Shown here: positions 1-8,825 of the stretch, piece by piece
Layout of the letters: each line of letters begins with the position of its first letter
How positions within the stretch are numbered: the first letter of the stretch is position 1
Assembly: GCF_017104965.1 (NCBI RefSeq)
Contig: NZ_JAAGPR010000026.1
Span: forward strand, 58,910-122,909
Direction: 5' to 3'
DNA: 64,000 nt
DNA from: Paraburkholderia sp. Ac-20340
GTDB lineage: Bacteria > Pseudomonadota > Gammaproteobacteria > Burkholderiales > Burkholderiaceae
Position numbers and translations under genes: made by a program
Notes under the pieces: model-generated
What the model was told of the DNA's origin: nothing
The model's input: the letters and a program-made list of their open reading frames with translations, nothing else
Databases searched by the model: none

Positions 1-110
1 AAGCCGTCTGCACGCCGGGATATACTTCGCTTCGTGAACAGGCACGGCCAGCCGCGCGTGCCGGCATTCCTATCCCTCATACGAAGCAACGTTTATTCCG
101 GCGGTGATTC

Positions 111-1034
111 ATGGACCTCGTCCAAAGCATGCGGGTCTTCATACGTGTCGTGGACGCGGGCAATTTCACGGCCGCGGCCAATACGCTCAATACGACCACG
201 GCCTATACTTCGCGCGCGGTATCCGAACTCGAAGCGCATCTGCAGACGCGCTTGTTCAACCGCACCACCCGCAAGATCACGCTGACCGAAGCGGGCGAGC
301 GCTTTCTCGCGCGCAGCCGCCATATTCTCGACGATCTCGAACAGGCCGAATCCGAAGCGCGCAATGCAACGGTGGTGCCTTCCGGGCGCCTGCGCATTCA
401 TTCAATGAGTGGCTTCGGCACGCGCTATGTGGTGCCGCTCATCTCGCGCTATATGGAGCAGCAGCCGCTGGTCGAAGTAGATCTCACGCTGCATCAGCGC
501 ATGCCCGATCTGCTCGAAGAGAGCCTCGATGTCTCCATCGTGCTTGCACAGTCGCTCAAGGAATCGAACTATATTTCGCGCTCGCTCGGCAGTTTCTATA
601 GCGTGATGTGCGCGTCGCCGGGTTATCTCGCGCGTCATGGCGCGCCGCAATCGCTCGCCGATCTCGACCAGCATGCGTGCCTGAAACTCGTGATGCCGTC
701 GGGGGAATCGGAATCATGGGTGTTCGAAAACGACGCGGGGCAGGCGACGTTCTCGCCGCAGAAATTGCCGTTCGCGGTGAACCTGCCTGAAGCGCTGGCC
801 GAAGCGCTCGCTTGCGGTATGGGTGTGGGCGTATTGCCGGCTTCGACCTTCGTGCGCGAATTCATGGCCGGGCGTCTTGCGCGCGTGTTGCCCGAGTATC
901 GGCTGGATGTGCGCAACATCTACGCGATCTATCCTTCGCGCAAATACCTGGACGCGAAGGTGCGCACGTGGATCGAGTTCGCGGGCGAGCATTTGCCGCC
1001 GTTGCTGGCAAGCGATAACGCGGTCATCGCTTGA
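111..1034 (+). CDS. LysR-family transcriptional regulator
   Basis: A 307-residue protein with the LysR layout. A winged helix-turn-helix occupies about residues 1-60 (MDLVQSMRVFIRVVDAGNF, then a recognition-helix region ending in SELEAHLQTRLFNRTTRKI). A type 2 periplasmic-binding-fold effector domain runs from about 88 to 295. The length is normal for the family, and the spelling resembles the CrgA-like subgroup that starts with aromatic or LysR-like self-regulators. The first ATG gives a complete HTH, so it was taken as the start. The gene is convergent with the SnoaL-like gene that follows, so its target is probably upstream of the window. The effector is unknown. Confidence 0.9.
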   Translation: MDLVQSMRVFIRVVDAGNFTAAANTLNTTTAYTSRAVSELEAHLQTRLFNRTTRKITLTEAGERFLARSRHILDDLEQAESEARNATVVPSGRLRIHSMSGFGTRYVVPLISRYMEQQPLVEVDLTLHQRMPDLLEESLDVSIVLAQSLKESNYISRSLGSFYSVMCASPGYLARHGAPQSLADLDQHACLKLVMPSGESESWVFENDAGQATFSPQKLPFAVNLPEALAEALACGMGVGVLPASTFVREFMAGRLARVLPEYRLDVRNIYAIYPSRKYLDAKVRTWIEFAGEHLPPLLASDNAVIA

Positions 1035-1118
1035 ATATGGCTTGAATGTGGTTTGAATGCTGTGCGCGCATCAATTACGGGCTGATGCCGATTAATTGCG
1101 CACACAACCACTCTGCCG

Positions 1119-1517
1119 TTATGCCCCCGCCTTGTGCAGGCGTGGTGTACCCATCTTGAACCACGCCTTTGCGATCTTGCCGTCGAGAACTTCATAGATG
1201 GCAAGCACATCGATTTCGCCCACACCTTCGGGAAAATCGCGCGTCACGCGTTCCTGATCGACAACCATATTGCCCACCACACCGCGATGCACCAGATGCC
1301 CGTGCAGATGCGGTTCTTCGAAGCGGGTGAGATGGCGCGCGCGAATCTCCGGCGCGCCGCTGGCCAGCAGTCGCGAGGGGAATTCGTAGTATTGGGCGTC
1401 GTCGGCCCAGCAGGCCATGAAGGCGTCGATATCGCGCGCGTTATAGGCGTCGAGTTGCCGTTCGACGGGCAGGGCGATATCGGCGGAAAGGGTGTCGCTG
1501 GCGATCGTATCGGTCAT
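1119..1517 (-). CDS. SnoaL-like / nuclear transport factor 2 family protein
   Basis: A 132-residue protein with an NTF2-like alpha+beta barrel pattern: an N-terminal helix (VERQLDAYNARDIDAFMACW), the ADDAQYYEFPS strand, and the C-terminal strands IYEVLDGKIAKAWFKMG. SnoaL-like proteins are small-molecule isomerases, hydrolases or binding proteins, and the substrate cannot be told from sequence. The ATG at 1517 is preferred over one five codons upstream because AGGAAA precedes it at good spacing. No partner gene is adjacent. Confidence 0.75.
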   Translation of the reverse strand: MTDTIASDTLSADIALPVERQLDAYNARDIDAFMACWADDAQYYEFPSRLLASGAPEIRARHLTRFEEPHLHGHLVHRGVVGNMVVDQERVTRDFPEGVGEIDVLAIYEVLDGKIAKAWFKMGTPRLHKAGA

Positions 1518-1652
1518 CGCGGATTTCCTCATATGAAAACGCGTCGCCGATTCTAGCCTGCGTAAAGGCGGGATGTGAACGGAATCGATGCGCTCGCAAC
1601 GATTCCGCTCAAGAGGCGCGCGACGTGTATGCCGCGCGCCTCCTTTGCAACA

Positions 1653-3155
1653 TTACTTTGTTGCGAGTTCGCCTTCAGCGACGTTTTGTTCGGCTTGCTG
1701 CTGGTGCGCGCGCGAGAGGCGACCCATCAGCGGCAGCAGCAGGATCGCGAGCAGCGCGCCTGCCGCGGCGAGCCAGCCCAGACCGTCGAACAGCCGCGTG
1801 TACAGCGGCAGCGATTCGAGCGGCGAGAGATTGCCTTCCGGCATCTTCGCGAACGTGGCGACCACGCTGCCCAGGTATTGCGACACGCCCGTGGCCACGA
1901 AATACGCGCCCATCATGAAGCCGCTCATGCGAGCCGGCACGTAGCGCGCGATCATCGCGAGGCCCAGGCCGCTCACCAGCAGTTCGCCCAGCGAGTAGAG
2001 GCCATAGCCCGCCACCATGAACCACGACGACACGCGGCCATCGACGGCGTAACGGGCGCTCAGCGCATAGACGAAGAAGCCCGCCGATACCACCACGAAA
2101 CCGAGCGCATACTTGGCTGCGACCGGCACATCGCCGCCACGGCTCGCGAGACGCGAATAGAGCGTCGCGAGAATCGGGCTCATGAGCATGATCCAGATCG
2201 GATTGAGCGCCTGGAACTGCGCCGCGCTCCAGCTGAACAGCGTCGTGCCGAACAGGCGGAACGCCGGATCGACGTTATGCACCGCGAACAGCGTGAGCGA
2301 CGTCGACATCTGCTGATAGAACACGAAGAACAGGATCACCTGCAGCACGAGAATCAGCGCGGCCACGAGGCCCGCGCGCTCCTGGCGTTCGCAGGTCATC
2401 AGCATCCAGCCGAAGATCGCGAGAATCGCCACGCCCGCCGTGTACACGCAGGTGACGGCCAGCTTCTTGTCCTGCAGCACGAACATGGTCGCAGCGCCCA
2501 GCACGAGACCGCCCGCGAGTACCCACGCGAGACGGCGCCACTGGATCGGTTCCGCATCGGGAATCGAGCCGATCTGCGCCAGCGTGCGCTGCATCAGGAA
2601 GAAGTTGGCGATACCGAGCAGCATGCCGCCGCAGCAGACCGCGAAAGCCGCGTGCCAGCCCCAGTGATCCTTGATCCACGGCGTGAGCAGCATCGACACC
2701 GTCGAGCCGATATTGACCGCCATGTAATAGATCGTAAACGCCGCGTCGATACGCGATTCGTCCCCTTCATAGATGCGGCGCACGAGATTGGCCGCATTCG
2801 ACTTGAACAGACCGTTGCCGACCACGATCACGCCGAGCGACGCATACATATGGCCGAGGTGATCGTTGGGCATCGCGAGCATGAAATAGCCCGCGAACAG
2901 AATGGCCGCGCCCAGCACCATCGAGCGGCGCGAACCCAGCACGCGATCGCCGATCCAGCCCCCAATCGAAGGCGACGCGTACACGAGGGCGGCAAACGCG
3001 CCCCACGTGAGCGTGGCGTGCTCTTCGCTGAAACCCAGTCGTTCGACCATGAAAAGGACGAGCAGCGCCGCCATGCCGTAGTAGCCAAAGCGCTCCCACA
3101 TCTCGATCAGAAAGACCGTCGAGAACGATCGCGTCCGTGAAACTGTTGAATTCAT
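1653..3155 (-). CDS. POT-family proton-dependent oligopeptide transporter
   Basis: A 500-residue polytopic membrane protein of the POT/PTR family, which imports di- and tripeptides with protons. The first helix carries the diagnostic ExxER motif (FLIEMWERFGYYG), followed by many hydrophobic segments and the family loop GSRRSMVLGA. The ATG at 3155 is preceded by TTGAGG at a good distance, whereas the 34 codons upstream lack transporter character. It is divergent from an XRE-cupin regulator across a gap of about 340 bp that contains repeats, so that regulator may control it. A peptide substrate is inferred from the family. Confidence 0.88.
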   Translation of the reverse strand: MNSTVSRTRSFSTVFLIEMWERFGYYGMAALLVLFMVERLGFSEEHATLTWGAFAALVYASPSIGGWIGDRVLGSRRSMVLGAAILFAGYFMLAMPNDHLGHMYASLGVIVVGNGLFKSNAANLVRRIYEGDESRIDAAFTIYYMAVNIGSTVSMLLTPWIKDHWGWHAAFAVCCGGMLLGIANFFLMQRTLAQIGSIPDAEPIQWRRLAWVLAGGLVLGAATMFVLQDKKLAVTCVYTAGVAILAIFGWMLMTCERQERAGLVAALILVLQVILFFVFYQQMSTSLTLFAVHNVDPAFRLFGTTLFSWSAAQFQALNPIWIMLMSPILATLYSRLASRGGDVPVAAKYALGFVVVSAGFFVYALSARYAVDGRVSSWFMVAGYGLYSLGELLVSGLGLAMIARYVPARMSGFMMGAYFVATGVSQYLGSVVATFAKMPEGNLSPLESLPLYTRLFDGLGWLAAAGALLAILLLPLMGRLSRAHQQQAEQNVAEGELATK

Positions 3156-3411
3156 TGTGACCTCAATTTGCTGCGAATTTACTGCGATAGTGGCAATTGC
3201 ACGCGGATGGCGTGCGAAGCGGGCCCAGGCATACGCCGGGAGGTGGGCCGCTGGCAAGGACGGCGCTTATGGCGCCAGGTGATGTCATATCTCCTCCTCC
3301 TGGGTGGGACTGCGGATCGCGCAGGCACCAGGTTTACAATTTCGTGTTTTTCTTCAAATCCATCACAGTGACGGCGCGGATCTCGCTGACGCACTGTTTT
3401 GGTGCCGGTTC

Positions 3412-3470
3412 ATATAAGTGAAATTCCGGAAGGACGCAAGGGTATCAAACGAGATTTACTTATATCAAAC
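3412..3470. promoter_or_regulatory. Repeat-bearing control region between the POT transporter and the XRE-cupin regulator
   Basis: The 344-bp divergent gap (3156-3499) has no gene. Near the regulator it holds an inverted pair, ATATAAGT at 3412-3419 and ACTTATAT at 3458-3465. It also holds a direct pair TATCAAAC at 3443-3450 and 3463-3470, whose 20-bp period is close to two helical turns. Such a layout suits an autoregulator site, but no promoter could be assigned with confidence. Confidence 0.35.
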
Positions 3471-3499
3471 TTTTTTTGGCGAAAATTTACGTTCCTGAT

Positions 3500-4075
3500 A
3501 TGGTTTCTACAAGTGGGAAGCAGGACCCGATGGCGTTGGCGCTCGGCGAAAAGATCCGTGCGCTGCGTCAGCGGCTCAGTCAGACGCTGGATCAGACGGC
3601 TAGGGCAGCCGGTATTTCCAAGCCGTTTCTATCGCAGGTAGAACGCGGTCTGGCCTCGCCGTCGCTGACTTCGCTATCGGGTATTGCGCGGGCGTTGGGC
3701 GTGACGATGCAGTACTTCATCGAAACGCCATCGGAGGAACGTTCGGTCAAACGCGGCGATCAGCTCGAGTTTTTCGGCTTCGCGGATTCAGCGAATCTGT
3801 TCGCGCGACTCACGAATACCGCAGGCGGTCGTCAGCTCGAATCGATCCTCGTGCGTCTGCCCGTCGGCAAGAAACGTTCGGAAGTGACCACGCACGCAGG
3901 CGAAGAGTTTCTCTATGTGCTGGACGGCGAGGTGTCGCTGGAACTGGAAGGCAAGGCCTTTGTGCTGCAGGCGGGAGACTCGGCACATTATCAGTCGACG
4001 GTGCCGCATGGCTGGAGCAACAACGGCAGCAAGGAAGCGGTGCTCGTCTGGGTTGGGACGCCGCGTCTGTTCTAG
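3500..4075 (+). CDS. XRE-family regulator with C-terminal cupin domain
   Basis: A 191-residue regulator with a lambda-repressor-like HTH at about residues 12-68 (EKIRALRQRLSQTLDQ, then KPFLSQVERGLASPS) and a cupin_2 barrel at about 115-188 (THAGEEFLYVLDGEVSLEL, HGWSNNG). This SutR/PuuR-like layout usually senses a small metabolite through the cupin. Several starts are possible: TTG at 3476, ATG at 3500 and ATG at 3530. The ATG at 3500 was chosen, though none has a strong Shine-Dalgarno. It is divergent from the peptide transporter, the likely target. Confidence 0.85.
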   Translation: MVSTSGKQDPMALALGEKIRALRQRLSQTLDQTARAAGISKPFLSQVERGLASPSLTSLSGIARALGVTMQYFIETPSEERSVKRGDQLEFFGFADSANLFARLTNTAGGRQLESILVRLPVGKKRSEVTTHAGEEFLYVLDGEVSLELEGKAFVLQAGDSAHYQSTVPHGWSNNGSKEAVLVWVGTPRLF

Positions 4076-4182
4076 GCAGGGAAGTGCCAGGCAAGTCGAA
4101 ATATCTGGTGCTTCCTTGAAAATATTGATAAGGATGGCGAAGTGAATGTGCGGGCGTGGCAGCCGGCGCGAGCCATAGAAAT

Positions 4183-4219
4183 CGGGGCAATGCGCATCGC
4201 CTGCGCATTGCCCCGTTTG
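4183..4219. terminator. Bidirectional hairpin terminator
   Basis: A perfect 14-bp stem, CGGGGCAATGCGCA at 4183-4196 and its complement at 4202-4215, encloses a 5-nt loop and is followed by TTTG. It lies between the convergent XRE-cupin gene and the LysM fusion gene, so it can end transcription from both sides. Confidence 0.8.
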
Positions 4220-4241
4220 CCTTGATAAAGGTGCTTTTGCT

Positions 4242-5417
4242 TTAACGCACCGGAATCACCAGTTGTTCGCCGACCAGAATCAGATTCGGATTCGGCAGGT
4301 TATTGCGGCGCTGGATATCGCGGTAACGCGAGCCCGTGCCCAGTTGCGCGGCGGCGATGGTGTTGAGCGTATCGCCGCGCTTGACGGCGTAGGTATGCTC
4401 ACCGTGGCTGGCGGCGATCACATCGGCCTGATTGCTGCGGAAATACTTGCGCAGCAGATCCAGATACGCGGGCGATTGCTTGACGCGCCCAATCGCACTG
4501 TTCAGATACACCAGCAGATTCTGGTCGTTTGCACGCACGCCAATCTTGTAGCTGATCGACGAGCCATCGAGCTTGGTCTGCGCGAACTTGAGATCGCTGC
4601 CTTTGATCGATTCGACGGCGAACGGGTAGTCGTAGATAAACGCATCGACCTGATGGCCGTCGACGGCCTTGTTGATGAACTGATCGTCGGCGTCATTGAC
4701 CTCCACGAACTGCGTGTTCGGATATTGGCGCGTCACGAAGGCCTTCACATCGGGATCGCCTTGCAGAATGCCCACGGTTTTGCCCGCAAGATCCGCCGTC
4801 GAGTGTATCGCCGAATTCTTCTGCACGATCAGCGCATAGCCGAAATCGTCGAGATAAGGATTCGTGTAGAGCACGCCGGCGGGCGTGTTGTCGGGGAAGG
4901 TCAGACCGTCCATGGCGATATCGACAGCGGGCACGCCGTTATCCGATGCCAGCAGTTGACGCGGCACGTCCTTGTAGGCGCTGACTTCGTGATGCGTATC
5001 GATGGTGACCGGGCCGTTCGCATTGAACTCGGGCTGACCGAACAGCAGCTTCGCGAACTCGTAGTTGAAGCCGTGCGGCGTGCCGTTGGTCTCGCCGTAG
5101 ATCGGCTCGCTGGGGTTCTCCACGGAAATGCGTACGACGTGGTTTTGCAGGATCTGCTGCCGCGTGTCCGCGTTGGGCGTGAAGCTGGCCGGGATCGGTT
5201 GCGGGGCGGGCTGCTGCGCTGTTTGCGGCGTTGCGGGCAAGGAAGACGTGGACGTCGTGGAAGTCGTGTTATTGCCGACGTCGAGCGCCGCGGCCGGCTG
5301 CTGCGCATCGCCATGTTTGCCGATGAGGCCGTGCTGCCAGGCATAGTACGCGCCGTAGACGATCGCGACACTTGCGACGAGGCCGAGGAAGCGCTTCGCA
5401 CCGGTGGTCAACTGCAT
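4242..5417 (-). CDS. Membrane-tethered solute-binding protein (SBP_bac_3) fused to a LysM domain
   Basis: A 391-residue protein with a probable uncleaved N-terminal helix (about residues 10-27, FLGLVASVAIVYGAYYAW). A Thr/Ser/Pro/Gln-rich linker follows (about 38-80), then a family 3 solute-binding fold (about 90-335, including VRISVENPSEPIYGE, AGKTVGILQGDPDVKAF and DAFIYDYPFAVE), and a C-terminal LysM repeat (about 344-390, YAVKRGDTLNTIAAAQLG to GEQLVIPVR). LysM binds N-acetylglucosamine polymers, so the binding domain would be held at the peptidoglycan. No ABC permease is nearby, so a sensing or scaffold role is more likely than import. AAGGAG precedes the ATG. It is last of a three-gene operon. 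Confidence 0.8.
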   Translation of the reverse strand: MQLTTGAKRFLGLVASVAIVYGAYYAWQHGLIGKHGDAQQPAAALDVGNNTTSTTSTSSLPATPQTAQQPAPQPIPASFTPNADTRQQILQNHVVRISVENPSEPIYGETNGTPHGFNYEFAKLLFGQPEFNANGPVTIDTHHEVSAYKDVPRQLLASDNGVPAVDIAMDGLTFPDNTPAGVLYTNPYLDDFGYALIVQKNSAIHSTADLAGKTVGILQGDPDVKAFVTRQYPNTQFVEVNDADDQFINKAVDGHQVDAFIYDYPFAVESIKGSDLKFAQTKLDGSSISYKIGVRANDQNLLVYLNSAIGRVKQSPAYLDLLRKYFRSNQADVIAASHGEHTYAVKRGDTLNTIAAAQLGTGSRYRDIQRRNNLPNPNLILVGEQLVIPVR

Positions 5418-5447
5418 GAGTAAACTCCTTGGTTTTTTGTAGCGGGC

Positions 5448-6470
5448 TTAGTTTTTGTAACGCGTATAGTCGATCGGGCCGGGCGCCGGCGGCTGCGATT
5501 GACCTGCCGATGTAGGCGACCCATGTGCGGGATCGGTCAGACGCGCGGCCGGCGTGAAGTCGATCTGCCGGCTGTTGAGGTCGGCGAGCAGTTGCAGGCC
5601 GCGTTCGGTATCGACATCGTCGCGAATCTGCACGGCGTCGATCACTTTCACGCTGTCCTGCACATAGGCGCGCATTTCGCCCATTTTCGCGGCGCTGTCG
5701 TCGTTGATGTAATCGACCAGCATGTCGCGCAATTCATTGACCGTCGTGGTACGGCTGAATGCGCGCCGGAAGCCGCGCCACGCTTCCGTCATCGAATTCA
5801 CGGCCTCGTATTCCTTGACCTTGAGGCGAATCTTGAACTCCGCTTCGTCGTGCATGCGCCGGAATGCGGTTTCGGCGTCCACGAGATTGTTGTAGGTCGC
5901 ATTCAGTTCGTCGTAGACCTTGCCGGTGCGCTGGATCGCGGCATCGAGTTGACCGATGCGCCGCGCGTGCGAATTGATCTCTTCCTGCGGACGATGTTTG
6001 CGCGCCATCGCCATGGCTTCGCGCTTGAGCTGCTCCTGTTCTTCCTTGAAATCGTCGATGGTCTTGCGCACGGCTTCCACGCGCCCGCCGCCTTTCACCC
6101 GGGCGTCCGAAGCTTCGTCGATCATCTTGTTGATCTCTTTGGAGAGAATGCGCTCCGTGGCGGCCGGATCGTATTTGATGATCGAATAGGTCAGCCCTTT
6201 CATCAGAAGCTGATAGGCGAGCCACAAACGGCTGCGCAACGTGGAATCGAACACGAGCACGTAGACCAGACCCACGGCAATCGCGCCGAAGAAAACCGCA
6301 GCGGCCGTGTTTTCCATCAGCCGCGCGATATACGGCATGACCTTGCCCGCGCCCCAGACCAGGCCGCCGAGCGCCGCGACGCCCACCACCATGCCCACGC
6401 CGCCTTCTTTCGTGTCCCAGAACGAGCGCACGCGCTTCTTGATCTCGGACTTCACCAGGTCGTTAGCCAT
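5448..6470 (-). CDS. Two-helix membrane protein with long coiled coil, PspA-like in style, function unknown
   Basis: A 340-residue protein. After a basic N-terminus there are two hydrophobic segments (about residues 25-43, VGMVVGVAALGGLVWGAG, and 55-75, AAAVFFGAIAVGLVYVLVF). A long charged helical stretch follows (about 100-270) with heptad character (KTIDDFKEEQEQLKREAMAM), then a Pro-rich tail. It recalls PspA/YjfJ-type membrane stress proteins but has membrane helices, and I cannot name a family. The ATG at 6470 overlaps the upstream coding end by 8 bp, indicating translational coupling. GGAG precedes it. Confidence 0.7.
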   Translation of the reverse strand: MANDLVKSEIKKRVRSFWDTKEGGVGMVVGVAALGGLVWGAGKVMPYIARLMENTAAAVFFGAIAVGLVYVLVFDSTLRSRLWLAYQLLMKGLTYSIIKYDPAATERILSKEINKMIDEASDARVKGGGRVEAVRKTIDDFKEEQEQLKREAMAMARKHRPQEEINSHARRIGQLDAAIQRTGKVYDELNATYNNLVDAETAFRRMHDEAEFKIRLKVKEYEAVNSMTEAWRGFRRAFSRTTTVNELRDMLVDYINDDSAAKMGEMRAYVQDSVKVIDAVQIRDDVDTERGLQLLADLNSRQIDFTPAARLTDPAHGSPTSAGQSQPPAPGPIDYTRYKN

Positions 6471-7131
6471 GTGCCGATTCTCCAAGATAGCCCTGAAGCT
6501 TCTTCACGATGCCGTCATATTTCTGCACAAGCGTCGAGCGCACCGACTCGAAATCGATCTTCGCCTTCGCGAGCCCCGCCGTCTTGCTGGTGATGGACTT
6601 GCTGACTTCGTCCTTCTGCGCGTTCTTTTCCGCAAGCTCGCGCGCCAGCGCGCCGATTTCGTCGTTCAGACGCGTTTCCTGTTCGCGCAGCGAGGCAATC
6701 TCCGCTTCCGAACGCGTAACGTAAGCCGCCGCGAAATTCTGCTGCTCTTTGGCGAGCACATCGGCATGCGAATTGACTGCGCCGAGCAGCGAGTCGAGAT
6801 TGGTCTTTACGCCGAGCAGGGCCGCGCGATAGCGCTGCTGTTCGTCCGGCACGGCGGCCGCGATCGACTGGCTCATTTCGGCGAAGGCGCGATAGGGCGC
6901 GTAGGCCGGATTGTCCTGAATGAGGGTATCGATGCGCTTTTCAAGGTCGGTGACATCGATTCCGCTCGACGCACCGGCTTGCCCTTGCTGCGCGGATTGA
7001 GCATCCTGAGCCGCGCCTGATGCAGCGGCTGACGAATCGCTTTCGGTCTCTGCCGTGGCGGATGCGGATGAAGCGGATTCATCCACGATCACCAGATTCA
7101 CCACTTTCCTGAGACCTTCTGGAATTTTCAT
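6463..7131 (-). CDS. Coiled-coil protein of unknown function, first gene of the 4.2-7.1 kb operon
   Basis: A 222-residue soluble protein with no signal peptide. After a short basic start (MKIPEGLRKVVNLVIVDE) comes an Ala/Ser/Gln-rich low-complexity linker (about residues 18-52). The rest is nearly all helix with coiled-coil character (about 55-215, for example LREQETRLNDEIGALAREL). GAGAGGA lies just upstream of the ATG. Its coupling to a membrane coiled-coil protein suggests the two interact. No family is recognised. Confidence 0.65.
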   Translation of the reverse strand: MKIPEGLRKVVNLVIVDESASSASATAETESDSSAAASGAAQDAQSAQQGQAGASSGIDVTDLEKRIDTLIQDNPAYAPYRAFAEMSQSIAAAVPDEQQRYRAALLGVKTNLDSLLGAVNSHADVLAKEQQNFAAAYVTRSEAEIASLREQETRLNDEIGALARELAEKNAQKDEVSKSITSKTAGLAKAKIDFESVRSTLVQKYDGIVKKLQGYLGESAHG

Positions 7132-7721
7132 TCAGTCCTCTCTGGGTGTTTGCTGACGACACAACGACTATTGCGCGCTCATTGTGCGCTGCCCACAACG
7201 AAAATCAAGAGGCGCTTGAGGGGTTGAGCGTACGCTCTATGCACGCAGCATCATCTTGAAAATATGCGTGATAGATGGATAAAAACGTCATGTGACCGCC
7301 ACGAAGAACGAGGCATTTTTTGAATCGATAAAAATAATCTGGAATCCGAAGTATTTGGATGCGAAGGCATCGACATGAGCCGTCATCGATTGAGTCTTGC
7401 GAAGGTTCGTCCACGTGCCGCTCGTCGACCGAAAAAGTCTGCCGATTCGTCCCGGCGTCGGTTACGGGTATCTACCAAGCTGCGAACCCGGCGAAGCCGC
7501 CGGGCAACGCGCTACGATAGCTCTCGCGACACGAACAAAACGCCCCGCGGCGGCTGGCATCATGCGCGGGCACTTATATTGCTACTCAGAAAGATTTGCG
7601 GTGCCCAGAACCGTCAGCGAAGGCCATGGCATTCCCGTACCATGGCAAGGATGCGCGGTGGCCCAAAAGGCCTGCGCGCTCATCGGCGGCTGGTGCCCGG
7701 TTCTGCAAGGAGACATCACGC
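7132..7721. other. Gene-free interval upstream of an orphan Rieske oxygenase
   Basis: About 590 bp with no credible coding frame. The open frames are short and arginine-rich, typical of reading GC-rich DNA in the wrong frame. The first half (about 7200-7360) is AT-richer and probably holds the promoter of the coiled-coil operon. A GC-rich inverted repeat (CCCGGCG, four bases, CGCCGGG) lies near 7487-7504. No RNA gene was recognised. Confidence 0.5.
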
Positions 7722-8819
7722 ATGCGTGCAATGCCTTATCTAGACGGCTCCACAAGCGAAGCCCCGGTGCGCGATCTTCGCCGCGTACCCATTCACCCCG
7801 ATCATTGGTATCCGCTCGCCTGGTCGCGCGAACTCAAGGCGGGCAAGACGCTGGGCGTGCATTTCGCGGGCGATCCGATCGTGCTGTATCGCACCGCGTC
7901 CGGCAAGGTGTTCGCGCTGGAAGACCGCTGCGCGCACCGCCAGGTGCCGCTGCACAAGGGCGTGGTCGATGGCGAGTCGCTGCGCTGCGGCTACCACGGC
8001 TGGACCTACGACTGCTCGGGTCAGTGCGTGGATGTGCCGTATCTCGGCCGCGAGCGCCTGCCCAACGGCGTGCGCGCCTACCCGTGCGAGGAAGCGCACG
8101 GCATGATCTTCGTGTTTCCCGGCGACGCCACGCTGGCCGCCGAACGGCCGGTTCCGGCGTTGGCCTCGGCGGAAGACAAGGCCTACAAGACGCGCCGCTT
8201 CGGCCGCGAAGTCAAGTGTCACTACTCGTTCATGCACGAGAACCTGATGGACATGAACCATCAGTTCCTGCATCGCCGCCAGATGGGCCAGATGCGCGCG
8301 CGCTCGCTGGGCCGCCGGCGCGGCGAAGGCTGGATCGAGGTGGACTACACCTTCTCGCGCATGGAGGGCAAGCAGCCTGCGGGCGAGGCGCTGGTGTTCG
8401 GCGGCAGCAAGAAGCGCTCGGACCCGGCCGATCAGAGCGTGATGACCATCCGCACCGAATACCCGTTCCAGACGCTGCAGATCCATTCGAGCGACGGCAC
8501 GCGCGTGATGGATCTGTGGATCAACTATGTGCCGCTGGACGCGGAGCAGCGCACCAACCGCACCTTCGGCATGCTGTCGATCCGCCGGCCTTCGGTGCCG
8601 TTCATGCTCGATATTGCGTGGCCGGTGCTGGTGTGGTTCACCGAGCGCATCTTCGCGGAAGATCGCACCATCGTCGAGCTCGAACAGGCCGCGCACGACA
8701 AGCAGGGCGCCGACTGGAACCACGAAGTCTTTCCCGTCATCAACGAGTTGCGCGAGCTGCTGCGCACCTGCGGCGCGCGCGAAGTCATTCCGATCCGCGA
8801 AGTACCTAACCTGGTCTGA
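7722..8819 (+). CDS. Rieske non-haem iron oxygenase, alpha subunit
   Basis: A 365-residue ring-hydroxylating or demethylating oxygenase. The Rieske [2Fe-2S] ligands are C70-x-H72 and C89-x2-H92 (RCAHRQVPL, LRCGYHGWTY). The mononuclear iron motif is NLMDMNHQFLH with N174, D177, H180 and H184. The two histidines are separated by three residues, whereas VanA-type enzymes have four. The ATG at 7722 follows AAGGAGA at ideal spacing, and upstream in-frame codons have no protein character. No reductase or ferredoxin is adjacent, so electrons must come from elsewhere. The substrate is unknown. Confidence 0.88.
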   Translation: MRAMPYLDGSTSEAPVRDLRRVPIHPDHWYPLAWSRELKAGKTLGVHFAGDPIVLYRTASGKVFALEDRCAHRQVPLHKGVVDGESLRCGYHGWTYDCSGQCVDVPYLGRERLPNGVRAYPCEEAHGMIFVFPGDATLAAERPVPALASAEDKAYKTRRFGREVKCHYSFMHENLMDMNHQFLHRRQMGQMRARSLGRRRGEGWIEVDYTFSRMEGKQPAGEALVFGGSKKRSDPADQSVMTIRTEYPFQTLQIHSSDGTRVMDLWINYVPLDAEQRTNRTFGMLSIRRPSVPFMLDIAWPVLVWFTERIFAEDRTIVELEQAAHDKQGADWNHEVFPVINELRELLRTCGAREVIPIREVPNLV

Positions 8820-8825
8820 TGCGGT

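Noticed and set aside
1575..3140. Long plus-strand open frame opposite the peptide transporter
   Set aside because: It is Arg/His/Glu/Gln-rich with no domain, the usual mirror image of a high-GC gene. The minus-strand frame has clear POT motifs.
7375..7743. Plus-strand open frames in the gap before the Rieske gene
   Set aside because: They are strongly arginine-rich, have no ribosome-binding site, and read as wrong-frame GC-rich DNA.
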